Both the position numbers and the translations under genes were made by a program. A stretch of DNA of 64,000 bases from Coptis chinensis. Lineage: Eukaryota > Streptophyta > Magnoliopsida > Ranunculales > Ranunculaceae. Location of the stretch: contig CM027377.1 of assembly GCA_015680905.1 (NCBI GenBank), positions 18,872,501-18,936,500 on the forward strand. The letters are read 5' to 3'. This document shows positions 9,986-21,619 of this stretch, in pieces; position 1 is the first letter of the stretch; every line of letters begins with the position of its first letter. Below the pieces are notes generated by a model, which worked only from the letters and a program-made list of their open reading frames with translations, did not search any database and had not been told where the DNA came from.

Positions 9986-12914
9986 TGTCACAACCCGAAT
10001 TTCTAAACAATTACAAAGTGAATATTTGAAATATAAATATCTCAAACATCACTATGTTCAATTGTCTAAAAACCAGGATATGATGGGGGATACAACACAT
10101 GCCAAAACCTAAAACCCAAATCATAAAAGAATAAACCCAAGAATTTCCACCATCACTTTATTAAGCTATCTTCCGTCCAAACAAAACATCAAACAAACTC
10201 TAAGAATAAAAGTCTTCAATATCTTATTCTCATGTCATGTTGAAAAATGTAAACTACGTTATTATATTCTTCCAAGAAGAATCAGACCTAATAAAAGAAC
10301 TAATTGACTGCTCCAGGCAAGAATCCAAATCACCCGCCGCGGTTCCACTACCGTCCACCTATGTTCCCAAGAACACACCCACGTTGTCAAAACAAAGCAA
10401 ACATGGGTCAACAAAATGGAATTTGTTGGTATGAGTAGACTAACCACATATAAACATTTCCAGCCTTTACTTATCAAACTAACACTTTAAATATATCATA
10501 ACTTAAACATTCTCAGCTTGGAAGACAGGTAGTTTCGTCATTTCAACCGGCATAGTTTCTTCCCAAGCAAGACTTCCATTTTATTAACTCATTATAATGA
10601 CTTGTTTTAATAGCTAAGGAATTGAATTAAACTTACCAATATCCACTGCTGTATAAGGGTAGGACCGTGTCCCTGAACAAAATATTATTAAGTCCTACCC
10701 TCCTGTAAAAGAAAGTTAGAAATTTTATATAACATATGTAGATATTCTATAGGTATTCAAATGTAAGCCCAAACACACTCGCATAATCAAATCAATTTCT
10801 CTTATTAATTAATCAATTACTTTTCTTATACACCCACCCTTTAGTACCCACTCCACGATTTGCACTCCACATATTTGCCAAATCACACATTTCTGTGTGC
10901 CTCTCTCCCACCGAATACTATAATATCATAGCCATCTCTGGGCTTTCATACACATATTTCACAGCCTCTTCGGGCACAAAAACTCAGGTCATTCATAGCA
11001 CATTCAATGAATACCTTAGGTTATTCCCGCCACATTCAAGGAATACCTATCATATTACTAACGGGCCATTCATGGCACATTCAATGAATGCCCTGGGTCA
11101 TTCCCGCCACATTCAAGGAATACCCAACCCTACATTCCCGTACACTCAAGGAATACAACTAACCCGCAAGGCGAATACCTTAGTTCCTCTCTAGGGCAGT
11201 CCAAACAATCTAGTCATTCATGACACATTCAATGAATACCTGGGCCATTCATGGCACATTCAATGAATACCCATTTATAACGCTAACGGGACATTTATGA
11301 CACATTCAGTAAATGCCCACCTAACATATGACATCATCAGTCATAAAACTCATTTCCAAAACTTGAGGTATGGAGAGTTCTAAAAGGGTGCGGTAAATTT
11401 GTTGATGCATTATTAAACTTTATTGCATATATTATTTCAAAGAACGAAGGAGTATCTTGTTGCATGTATTTTTGGTTTACGCGTTATTAATTATATAGAT
11501 GTCTAAGCGTCATAACATTGTATATCATAAAAGGCTGAAATATCACATAGTAGTTAATACACGTACACATGTATATATCGAAAAGTCTTAGCCTAAATCT
11601 AAGCATGCTAATAGCCCTAGACCTATCCTAATAGCCCAAATCATAATTTGAGCTAAACGTCAAACTGGGTCAACTGGTCAAAGTCAACTCTGGTCAACAG
11701 TCAAAGTTAACCTGCCAAGGGTCAACAACAGTCAACCAGACCTAAACTCCTCTAACCCAAAAGCCCAAAGACTAAGGCCCAAAGTCTAAAACTTATGTCA
11801 AAAATGAAAATCTAAAATTTAAAAACACATAAGCCCACCTACTAATTTGGCCCAAGCCCAATCAAAATTCACTGTTCACCTTCTTCTTCCTCACAACACC
11901 TCTCCTCCACCTCCAGCCACCACCGGCCATCTAACAAGACTCGTTGGTTTTACCCAAACAACAATATGAGTGGTTCGGCCCAATCTCAAACCCAACCAAG
12001 GGTCGTCTCCCTCACCAGCGCCATCAGCTCTCTCCACCGATTAGCCACCAACAATTCTCATCCACCCACACTTCTAACCTACCCGAAATTAACCCAAATC
12101 AAAACCCCTACGACTTTAATTAACACACAAACTCAATTCATTGATTCCCCAATTCCTCCTTCAAAACTGGATCTATATTTCGACCTCCATTAACGCCCTA
12201 TTCCCAAGCTTCAACTTCACACTCTCCAGCGCACAATCAAACATCAACAATTAATTTCAAACTAACAGTATAACATCACAACAAAATTCCAACAAAACAA
12301 TTCATTCAACCAACACAAAACAGGACGATTTGGTTCTTTTGGGCGAAAGCGCGTAGCCAATACATAAATCGACCAAATTGGTTTACAGCAACCATGATTG
12401 ATTTATTACCCTCGTTCGTTGTATCACTGGATATAGACAAGTTTTTCCAGAGACAGCCGGTTCTTCAACGATAGTCAAGTTGTATATGCAGTTAACACTA
12501 AATAGTATACAATACTGAATAAATAAAGCATCATGTGAACAGTACCTCGTATCATAAAATCTACAGTAAACGAGAAATCTAAAAACCGTAAAATATCTAC
12601 TCACCCGTATTGCGTTCCGACTATCCGCTAGCTAACAGAAAATCTTACTTTTCTTATGTCAGTAAAACTCCATTTTTTTTCTTTCCTCTGTATAAAACTC
12701 TTGCTGTGTTTTTCCCTCAAAAACTCTACGTGAGAAACCCATTTTTTTTAGTTTTTAAAACCTCCCCGAAAAACAAGGATGAAACTTATCTATTTACCTA
12801 CGGGGCTTTTATCATTAACTGATAGTTATCATATATTTAGTTTAACCTATTATCATAATTATTATTCTTATTCTTATTATTATAGGAAAATAAAAGAAAA
12901 GACGGGGTGTTATA
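9986..12914 (+). repeat. Solo LTR of the long-LTR family, nested in the copia-like element
   Basis: It begins TGTCACAACCCGAATTTC and ends GGGGTGTTATA (terminal CA changed to TA), 2929 bp. The exact target duplication CACAT lies at 9981-9985 and 12915-12919. There are no internal genes. Near 10990-11330 it holds several diverged copies of a CACATTCAATGAATACC unit, an expansion not seen in the other copies of the family. ORFs inside it have no recognisable content. Confidence 0.85.
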
Positions 12915-13190
12915 CACATCATCACTGCACTATTCAGATTTATCTCTCAGGTTGCAGTCATCACACAGTTGTTCTGTTTCCAGTTTGTGCTTGTGGTACA
13001 AATTCAGTTTTCAGGTTAGGCCATTGTCTACACTGACAGTTTCACTTTCCAAAATGTCTCGTCTTAACAATTGTTTGAGTTATTCAACTAAAGGCAATTC
13101 TATACGAAAGGGGGAGCTGTATTATTATATTTTCTTTTTGCCATTCAAGTTGTAATTTGCAAGTTTGCGGCATTACAGCTTGAGGGGGAG

Positions 13191-13446
13191 TATTAGAATA
13201 TGTCCTATATGTAAAGTCCCACATTTCTATAAGTGTGGACATCCATATCTAGTAGTTTCCATTCCCATGTTTTAGGTTACTTCACACCCAAGGTAGGTTA
13301 GTATAAATATGTAACTCTGGGTAGAGAACAATAACTAACTCAAATCACTCTAACTTCCAACCTCCTAATCCATTGTTCTTCTTGGTTTCTCTCAATATAT
13401 CAATGTCACAACTCTTTTAGTATCACCACTAACATGCAATTTAACA
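13191..13446 (+). repeat. 3' LTR of the second copia-like element
   Basis: 256 bp, directly after the GAGGGGGAG tract. It differs from the 5' LTR by scattered substitutions and a few bases of indel near 13385. Confidence 0.85.
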
Positions 13447-13451
13447 AATAA

Positions 13452-14255
13452 AATGTTTACATATTTTATATTAAAAAAAACACATTCATAGAATAGAACA
13501 AAGTATTTTCGTACCTAGTGTTGGCAAATTAAGGTTTGGCAAGTCGATTTTGGTAGTTAGGCGATATTTCATGGAATTTACAATAAGTAGGGTAGCACTA
13601 GCAACTAGCAATGTCAATCCGCATTGTCTAAAACTCTACTCCGCAAAAGAAAGTGTTTGAAAACTCGTTGAGTTGACCCAAATTCAACCGAGTCAACTCA
13701 ACTCAATTACATTTCGATGAAACTCGTTGCCGCAAATTGTTTTACAGTACTCACCGAGTCCACCCAATTAACTTGCGAGTCTAACGATTCAAACACAAAA
13801 CCGAATCAAACTGATTAACTCGCACAAGTTCAAATGTTTGACCTAAAATGCCGATAACTCTTAAGAAAAGCCAACGTACCACTCCAACCACTTTTCTGTG
13901 ATGATATGTGTTGAATTTCTTTTTGATTTAGTTGACATACTTTGAATACAAAAACTTAAATATGATATTATTAAGGTTTATGTATATATTAATTCACCGA
14001 GTCGACTCCCGAATTTTGATCCAACTCAACTCAATGCAATTTTGACTTCGATCGAGTTTCGAGCTTAAGTAGCATGTGGTGAAGTTTAGTGGAGTGCATG
14101 AGATAACACAAAGTCTTCGTTCCAAATGATTGAATGAACATTGGGTATTTTGTAGATTGAATTGAACATTACAAGTCGAGGGTTTTTTGTCGATTCAAGT
14201 TTGAGGCTCCGTTCTAACTTCTAAAGAGAGAATATATTTGCATGTTTACATGATT
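13452..14255. other. No gene seen
   Basis: An AT-rich stretch between two elements. GAGT(C/T)GA and CAACTCAACTCAA words cluster at 13660-13850 and 13995-14065 in both orientations and may be the worn ends of an old inverted-repeat element. I found no target duplication. Confidence 0.5.
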
Positions 14256-14258
14256 TAA

Positions 14259-14777
14259 TAACTATTTAGTACCACGAACTTTCATTTTTTGTTTCCTAAT
14301 TGGTACTTGAACTTTTTTTCTCGCCTATCAATACCATGAACTTCCAATTTTTTACGAATTGGTACTTTTAGACGATTTGATACTTTTATCTGACCATATA
14401 TATATATATGGTCATCTTCATCTTCATATAATTTGTAACTAAGTGCATCATCTTCATCCACCTTTTCCACCACCTCCACCCCCGTCACCACCAACCAAAA
14501 CTTTTTTTTATCTAAAAGAAGGTAGAGTGGTGGATGAAGAAGATATATAATCACCATCAGATTCATGGATTCATTCTATTAGGATGAGTTAGATAACTAT
14601 AGTAACTTAAGTGATGAAGTGACAATTTGGAAATTAAAGATATAAAGACATTTTTGTCAAATAAATGTATGAAGTACCAAATTGTAAAAAATTGGAAGTT
14701 CGTGGTACTGATAGGTGAGAAAAAAATTCAGGTACCATTTAGATAAAAAAATGAAAGTATGTGGTACTAAATAGTTA
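14259..14777. mobile_element. MITE with long inverted ends (TAA target site)
   Basis: 519 bp. The outer 15 bases TAACTATTTAGTACC are perfectly inverted at the right end, and imperfect pairing continues for about 110 bp. TAA flanks both sides (14256-14258, 14778-14780), which fits a PIF/Harbinger-type 3-bp target. The 94-residue minus-strand frame inside is a by-product of the fold, not a gene. Confidence 0.75.
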
Positions 14778-14946
14778 TAAACTCTTCCACGTACAGGGTG
14801 AAATTGAAAGTAATTAGATTCTAATGATGCGTGAATTAGAGTACTACTTGACTTGTATAAGTTTTTTTTAAGCTTTGAATAGGAAGGAGAAGAAGGAAAA
14901 AAAGCGTGGAAATCGACATATTTGCAAATAAGAATGAAATGTACTA

Positions 14947-15400
14947 TGTAAGTACCCTCCGTTCTGCATTACAACACACGTGTCCACACACCAGGTCGTA
15001 CCAATCCATTAGCTCGTACCTATCCATCATAACGTACCAACGACCCAAACCCAAGTCGTCCCCAGCATCAGTTACAGTCATTTATGGAAGTAAATCAACT
15101 AGCACAATCCTGGAGCACAGTCAATGCAACAATCAAGGCGACATTTACTTTGTAACATCAGAATAATGGCGAATCATCAAGATAGCACACAAGGTGGATC
15201 TACACTTCATAATGGCCTGGAGCAAATAAGGAAAGTCAGCTCAAACATCTATAAGTAGAGAGAGATGAACTACATAAGGATTGATTTAGGTTTACCCTAA
15301 GAAACTTGATACGTAGGCAACTCTTATCCCAAGAAGAGTGCAGCCATTCCCTATCAAACAAACCATCAGGTCGTTGTCCCCTAAACACCAAACCTCTATA
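14947..15400 (+). repeat. LTR-A of the Tat complex
   Basis: 454 bp. It begins TGTAAGTACCCTCC and ends CTCTATA (CA lost). ATCTATAAGTAGAGAGAG near 15247 is a likely TATA region. It is closely similar to LTR-B and LTR-C. Confidence 0.88.
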
Positions 15401-15420
15401 TTGGCACTGTCTGCCGGTTC
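15401..15420 (+). other. Primer binding site of internal A
   Basis: TTGGCACTGTCTGCCGG, directly after LTR-A. The first bases resemble TGGCGCCGTTGCCGG, the complement of the plant tRNA-Asp 3' end, with changes. Confidence 0.55.
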
Positions 15421-15484
15421 GTTTCCTTAAGAAAAGAACACACACTCTTTTCTCAAGCCCACGAAGCTGGTCAGAAAAACCACC

Positions 15485-16760
15485 ATGGACCCCTCACTTT
15501 AGATGTTAGCAGACCAGATGAAGACACTCTAGGAGGCCTTCATCACATTACAACAAGAAAATCAAACAATGTGTGAGCAAGCCACCTCCAACGCCAACAA
15601 TGGCACTCCAGACGCAGTGGAGAACGGCACCGTCACAGCCTTCACCACCACCACCAATCAAAGGTTAGAAGACATCGCACAAAGGTTGGAGAAGTCGAAC
15701 AACAAGACTTGGATGATCTAGATCACTCAAAAGATACTCCAGACGTACAAGGCGTCACCATTCACAAGTGAAATCAGGGACAAACAACCTCCTATAAAGT
15801 TTATCCAACCAAAGTTCTCGTTGTACGACGGTAGCTCGTGTCCAGGTCATCACGTAGCTCATTTAAGCTAGACTCTCACACTCTACAACACTCCAGAGTA
15901 TGATTACTTGAAGTGCAAGCTCTTCTAGCCATCCTGAAGGACAGAGCTTTAGAATGGTTCTACACACTCACTCCTAACTCAATCAGCAACTTCAACAAGC
16001 TAGCTGAAACGTTCGCAGCAGAGTTCATTTACAACAGAAAGAAGCAAGCCGACCTGGACTCCTTGTTCCAACTAAAGCAAGCACATGGCGAGACGATCTG
16101 GTTTTCCTAGGACATTTCAAAAAGGAGCTCCTCTCAATGGAACCAGGCTTAAAGGATAGCTTTGCAACTTCTGCATTCACCAATGCTCTCCCGGATGACT
16201 CCGACCTCTCAAGATCTCTGATGCACAACAAACCAGAACGCTTAGACGACCTGTATCACAGAATTGACAAGTACATCAAGTCCGAAGAATGGCTGGCCCA
16301 GCGCAAGGGCAAAGAAGTTCTCGCAGTAAGCGACAAGCGAGAACCCCAAAGAAAACAATCACTACTTGGGCATCAACAACAACAATAACAACAACAACAA
16401 CAACAACAACAAATGCTCTAGCTCCCACAAGCCCTCTTACACAAAAAGGGAATTTTTCAACTTCTCCAAGATGCCGAGCCAAATCCTGAAGAAGATATAT
16501 ACAACACCATACTTCAAACCCAACATCAACAAAGTGATCGCCATACCAGAACGTCTATACTGCCATTTTCACAAGCTCCACCACCATGACACCAATAAAT
16601 GTTGGATCCTCAAGCACTAACTCCAAGACTTACTCGAGGAGGGCAAATTGAAAGAGTTCCTGCCAGAAAGCGACCTCAGGAATAAGCTGGATGCCAAATG
16701 CCACGAAGCGAGAGCCGCCATGACCATGAAGCGACCTACCAACAATGTAGAGGGGGAACA
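15485..16760 (+). pseudogene. gag of internal A (decayed)
   Basis: The capsid/nucleocapsid polyprotein gene, starting at MDPSL and hitting a TAG at codon six. The Retrotrans_gag core is readable at 15930-16110 (LKDRALEWFYTLTP, then FNKLAETFAAEF and RKKQADLDSLFQL). At 16555-16617 a Tat-style zinc knuckle reads CHFHKLHHHDTNKCWILK. A run of AAC/CAA triplets (16372-16412) gives a poly-Asn or poly-Gln tract depending on frame. At least four stops or frameshifts break it. Confidence 0.8.
16372..16412. repeat. (AAC)n microsatellite in gag A
   Basis: About 13 near-perfect AAC units. Copy B has a much shorter run at 21261-21275, so the tract has expanded or contracted since the copies diverged. Confidence 0.9.
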
Positions 16761-16843
16761 TCCGACAATCTAAATCTTTAGATCGGTCGAGGCACAAAAG
16801 GAGACAACACTCCTCCGACCACGATGAGGAAAAGGTAATAAAC

Positions 16844-18450
16844 ATGATTACAGACACCTTCAATGATGAAACCTCAGGTACGCTACAAGAATTCTACCAC
16901 CTCTCTCACCAAGTTGAAGTCATCACTCCTACCAGATTTCAGTCAACGACCTCCATATCATTCACGGAGGACGATCTAGACAAGGTATGCCTACCCCACA
17001 ATGATGCCCTGGTAGTGCACGTCAAAATCAATGGGTGGACAATCAAAAAGTCTTCTGTTTTCAATAAAGATGTTTTTGTTTGGTTGTATATCGATATGCC
17101 AGGAATCGATCCTCAGGTCGCTTGCCACAAATTGAATGTCAATCCAAATGTAAAGCCGTCCATCAAACAATGACCTAGGAAGCTAGCACTCAAATTTCAA
17201 AAAGCCATCAATGAAGAGATAGAAAAGCTAAAAAATGTTGGATTCATCAGGGAAGTCGAATACCCGACCTGGCTAGCTAACATCGTAGCCATTCCCAAGA
17301 AGAACGACTAGGTACGACTCCGCATAGACTTTACCAATGTCAACAAGCACTGCCCCAAAGATAGTTTTCCCCTGCCAAGAATTGACATACTAGTAGATCA
17401 AACTTGCGGTCACGAACTCCTATCGTTCATGGACGCATATAGTGGATGCAATCAAATACCACTTGCAGAAGACGACCAGAAAAAGACGTCCTTCATAACC
17501 GAACAAAGTCCTACCATTCGGCTTGAAGAATGCAGGCGCGACCTACCAAAGACTGGTCACAAAGATGTTCAAAGACTTGTTGGGCAACACTATGGAAGTC
17601 TACATAGATGATATGGTAGTCAAAAGCTAAAAGGCTAAGATCACATTTCTCACCTACAGGAAGCCTTTGAAAGACTATGCCAAAACAAAATGAAGCTCAA
17701 TCCAGAAAAATGTGTATTTGGGGTAGCTTCAGGGAAATTCCTAGGATACCTCGTTTCACAAAGGCGCATCGAAGCAAACCCAGAACCGATACGAGCTCTC
17801 CTTGAGATGCCAGAACCAACTTCCAAGCAACAAATCTACAAGTTATATGGCATGGTCTCACCCCTCAACAGATTCATCTCACGAGCATCTGACAAGTGCA
17901 GACCATTCCTGCAAATACTAAAGAAGGGCGCAACATTCACATGGACAGATGAATGCCACAAAGCTTTCAACGACTTGAAAGCTTACCTGTCAACTCCGCC
18001 CATCCTATCCAAACCAACTGAAGGAGAGACACTGGGGCATTACCTTGCAACCACTGACTTCGCTATCAGCTCAGTTCTCTTTTGCGAACACGAAGGAATC
18101 GTAAAACCAATCTACTTCACCAGCAAGATGTTAGCAAATTTAGAAAAGCATTACTCTCCAATAGAGAAAATGATGTTGTCCTTGTTGTACTCAGCTCAAA
18201 AGTTATGACCTTACTTCTAAACTCACATCATCAAGGTCATCATAGATGTACCAATCAAACAGGTCTTGAGTTATAGCAATAAAATAGCCCACATGGCCAA
18301 ATGGGCTGAAGAACTCGGAGAACACCATATCGACTTTGTTCTTAGAACGTCTCTCAAAGGACAGGTCGTTGCTGATTTTTTGGCAGACTTCCCCGTCAAA
18401 GATGTCAACTGGAAACCCGAGCCAATCACTTCATTTCATCAACCAACCAC
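16844..18450 (+). pseudogene. Protease remnant, reverse transcriptase and RNase H of internal A
   Basis: The frame starts MITDTFNDETSG and reaches VHVKINGWTIKK, where the protease should begin. It then jumps straight to SSVFNKDVFVWLYIDMPG, the start of RT, so the protease core is missing. RT motifs follow: NKHCPKDSFPLPRID, LLSFMDAYSGCNQI and the catalytic YIDD at 17601-17612. A gap of about 17 bases against copy B (near 17506) removes GTFYYN and shifts the frame. RNase H is readable at 17935-18205 (FTWTDECHKAFNDLK, then HYLATTDFAISSVL, then FTSKML). Confidence 0.85.
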
Positions 18451-18459
18451 CCAAGACAC

Positions 18460-18845
18460 ATGACACTTTTACATAGATGAAGCATGCAACAATAGCGGTA
18501 GTGGACTGGGGGTTGTGTTAACTTTACCAGAAGGAACACAGCTACAAAAGTCAATCAGGATCAACTTCACAACATCCAACAATGAAGTGGAGTACGAAGC
18601 ATTAATCACAGGCCTCCGCATGGCACAACAGCTACAAGTCCAGAAGCTCAAAGCTCAAAGCTCACAGTGACTCACAACTAATCGTCAAGTAGATCACCAA
18701 AGAGTATGTAACAAGCGGAGCAAATCTGGCCAAATACACTCAGGTCGTCAATAACATCATCAGCTCGTTCAAAACATTCTCCTTGGAACACATTCTTCAA
18801 GGGGATAACAGGCATGCAGACAGCCTGACTTTCTTAGCCTCGAAG
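18460..18845 (+). pseudogene. Archaeal-type RNase H (aRNH) of internal A
   Basis: The second RNase H domain that marks Tat-type plant retrotransposons. FYIDEACNNSGSG carries the first catalytic Asp, and TSNNEVEYEALITGLRMA carries the Glu. The match to copy B's HSDSQLIVKQITKEY is shifted out of frame by a short duplication of AAGCTCAAAG near 18650. Stops at 18461 and 18668 split the reading frame. Confidence 0.8.
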
Positions 18846-19826
18846 ACCCAAGAGACATGTCCAACCACAGTCTACATTGACATCCTAGAGAGACCTGCAT
18901 ACAAGCAAGAAATTGTCAACAGTCTCATAGACTTTCAGCCCTCATCCGAAGAAGAGATCACTCAATCTTGGATAGGCCCATTTATGAAATTTCTCTTACA
19001 TGGTGAGCTCCTAACAGAAGCAAATACCACTCGTGCGATAAAATTCAGAGCTCCCAGATACACCGTTATCAATGGACGATTATCCTGTAAATCCGCAGGA
19101 GGACCCCACCTAAGGTGTATAACTCCACGTGAAGGCCAACTCATTTTCGATAAAATTTACAATGGTGAATGTGGCAACCATGCAGGAGCAAGATCTCTGG
19201 CTCATAAAGCAATCGCCCAAGGGTATTATTGGCTAGGCATGCACATTGAGGCCAAGAAGTACGTTCTCAGATGCCACCAATGTCAAACATTTGGACACAA
19301 CCATCTAAGTCCGGCATGAGAATTGATCAACATAGCCAGCCTATGGCCTTTTCATATGATGGGGCTAGACATCATGGGACTATTCATCCCACAAAAGAAA
19401 ACATGACTCAAATACGTCCTAGCAGCCACAAATTACATCACCAAATGGGTTGAAGCAATCCTACTAGTTCAAGTGAAAGAAACCCACGTCATCAACTTTA
19501 TATGGACCAATATCATCACAAGATTTGGTCTCACACCCTTGTCATGGACAATGAAAATCAATTTGCTGGCTCACAGGTCAAGACATTTCTACAAAAATGG
19601 CGCATCATTCAAGCATTTTCTACACCTAGATATGCACAAAACAATGGTCAAGTAGAGGCTACCAACAAAATAATTAAGGAAAATCTCCAAAAAAGTTGGA
19701 GAGCAAGAAAAGCCAATGGCCAGAACAACTTGAGAACATTCTATGGGCATACAGAATAATAGCCAAAGCCAGTACCAATGAGTCTCCTTTCACACTTTGC
19801 TTCAAAATAGAAGCAGTCATACCATC
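18845..19826 (+). pseudogene. Integrase of internal A, truncated at LTR-B
   Basis: A zinc-binding HHCC region is visible (GNHAGARSLAHKAIAQGYYW, then CHQCQ) at 19170-19285. The core has lost frame: MGLDIMGLF and LKYVLAATNYITKWVEA, then a distorted D-D-E stretch (copy B keeps VMDNGTQF). The gene ends at IEAVIPS, where the next base starts LTR-B. The C-terminal domain and everything down to the polypurine tract are absent. Confidence 0.82.
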
Positions 19827-20279
19827 TGTAAGTACCCTCCGTTCTACACTACAACACACGTGTCCACACACCAGGTCGTACCAATCATCAGCTCGTACCT
19901 ATCCATCAAAACGTACCAACGACCCAAACCCAAGTCGTCCCCAGCATCAGTTACAATCATTTATGGAAGTAAATCAACTAGCGCAATCTTGGAGCTCAGT
20001 CAACCCAACAATCAAGGAGACATTTACTTTGTAACATCAGAATAATGGCGAATCATCAAGATAGCACACAAGGTGAATCTACACTTCATAACAGCCTGGA
20101 TCAAATAAGGAAAGTCAGCTCAAACATCTATAAGTAGAGAGAGATAAACTACGTAAGGCTTGATTCAGGTTTATACCAAGAAACTTGATACGTAGGTAAT
20201 TCTTATCCCAAGAAGAGTGCAACCATTCCCTATCAAACAAATCCTCAGGTCGTTGTCCCATAAACACCAAATCTCTACA
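19827..20279 (+). repeat. LTR-B of the Tat complex
   Basis: 453 bp, from TGTAAGTACCCTCC to ATCTCTACA. Its left flank (CCATC) is integrase sequence of internal A and shows no target duplication. LTR-B therefore did not insert independently; it is shared by the two internal regions. Confidence 0.88.
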
Positions 20280-20363
20280 TTAGCGCCGTTTGCCAGTTCG
20301 TTTCCTTAAGAAAAGAACACACACCCTTTTCTCAATCCCATGAAGCTGGTCAGAAAATCCACT

Positions 20364-21500
20364 ATGGACCCCTCACTTCAGATGTTAGCAGATCAGATGA
20401 AGACACTCCAGGAGGCCTTCATCACAATACAACAAGAAAATCAAACAATGCGTGGGCAAGCCACCTCCAACACTAACAACGGCACTCTAGACGCAGTGGA
20501 GAACAACGCCATCACAACCCTCATCACCACCACCACCAATCAAAGATTAGAAGACTTCACACAAAGGTTGGAGAAGTTGAACGACAAGACAAGCGCGATC
20601 CAGATCACTCAAAAGATACTTTAGACGTATAAGGCATCACCATTCACAACTGAAATTAGGGACAAGCAACCTCCTTCAGAGTTTATCCAACCAAAGTTCC
20701 CGCTGTACGACGGTAGCTCATGTCTAGGCCAGCACGTAGCTCGTTTCAGCCAGACTCTCACACTCTACAACGCTACAGAGTATGACTACCTTAAGTGCAA
20801 ACTCTTTCTAGCCAGCCTGAAGGACAGAGCTTTAGAATGGTTCTACACGCTCACTCCTGAATCAATCAGCAACTTCGACAAGCTAGCTGAGACGTTCACA
20901 ACAAAGTTTGTCCACAACAGAAAGAAGCAAGCCGACCTGGACTCTTTGTTTCAACTAAATCAAGCACATGGTGAGACAATCCGCGTTTTCCTAGGATGTT
21001 TCAAAAAGGAGCTCCTCTCAATAGAGCTAGGCTTAAATGATAGCTTTGTAATTAACTTATGCATTCACCAACGCTCTCCTGGATGACTCCAACCTAGCAG
21101 GATCTCTGATGCGCAACAAACCAGAATGCTTGGATAACCTATATCACATAATTGACAAGTATATCAATTATGAAGAATGGTTGGCCCAGCGCAAGGGTAA
21201 AGAAGTTCTCGCTGGAAGCGACAAGCGAGAAAAAAAATAAAACAATCACTACTCGGGCAGCAACAACAACAACAAGGGCTCTAGCTCCTACAAGCCCTCT
21301 TACATAAAAAAGGAATTCTCCAACTTCTCCAGGATGCCAAGCTAGATCCTGAAGAAGATATATACAACACCATATTTCAAACCCAACATCAATAAGGTGA
21401 TTGCCATACTAGAATGTCCATACTGCCATTTTTACAAGCTCCACCACCATAACACCAATGAATGTTGGAGCCTCAAGCACTACCTCTAAGATTTAGTTGA
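20364..21500 (+). pseudogene. gag of internal B (decayed)
   Basis: From MDPSLQMLADQMKTLQEA, open to a TAG at 20622. The gag core continues in the next frame block at 20800-21040 (KDRALEWFYTLTPESIS, then RKKQADLDSLFQL). A zinc-knuckle-like CHFYKLHHHNTNECWSLK sits at about 21423-21480. A small insertion of AATT near 21048 disturbs the frame. Slightly better preserved at its start than gag A. Confidence 0.8.
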
Positions 21501-21619
21501 GGAGGGCAAATTGAAAGAGTTCCCGCCGTAACCTCGACCTCGTGCATAAGCCGGATACAAAGCCACGTAGGCGGGAGCCGCGACCATAAACGACCTACTA
21601 ACAAAAGCGGAGCGAAGCG

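Larger units (their letters stand above)
8792..13446 (+). mobile_element. Second non-autonomous copia-like LTR element
   Basis: LTRs at 8792-9044 and 13191-13446 begin TATTAGAATATGTCC and end AATTTAACA. The exact 5-bp target duplication AATAA is at 8787-8791 and 13447-13451. A copia-like primer site TGATATCAGAACG follows at 9045, and a TTGAGGGGGAG purine tract precedes LTR2. The native interior is about 1.2 kb without gag or pol. A 2.9-kb solo LTR (9986-12914) was later inserted in it. Part of the interior (about 9755-9965) resembles 4490-4760 of the other non-autonomous element although the LTRs differ. Confidence 0.85.

Noticed and set aside
14282-14566. 94-residue minus-strand ORF
   Set aside because: It lies wholly inside a MITE and reads through its inverted arms.
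16276-16489. Overlapping ORFs in three frames over the gag A triplet repeat
   Set aside because: They exist because the AAC run has no stops in several frames. Only the gag frame has domain support.
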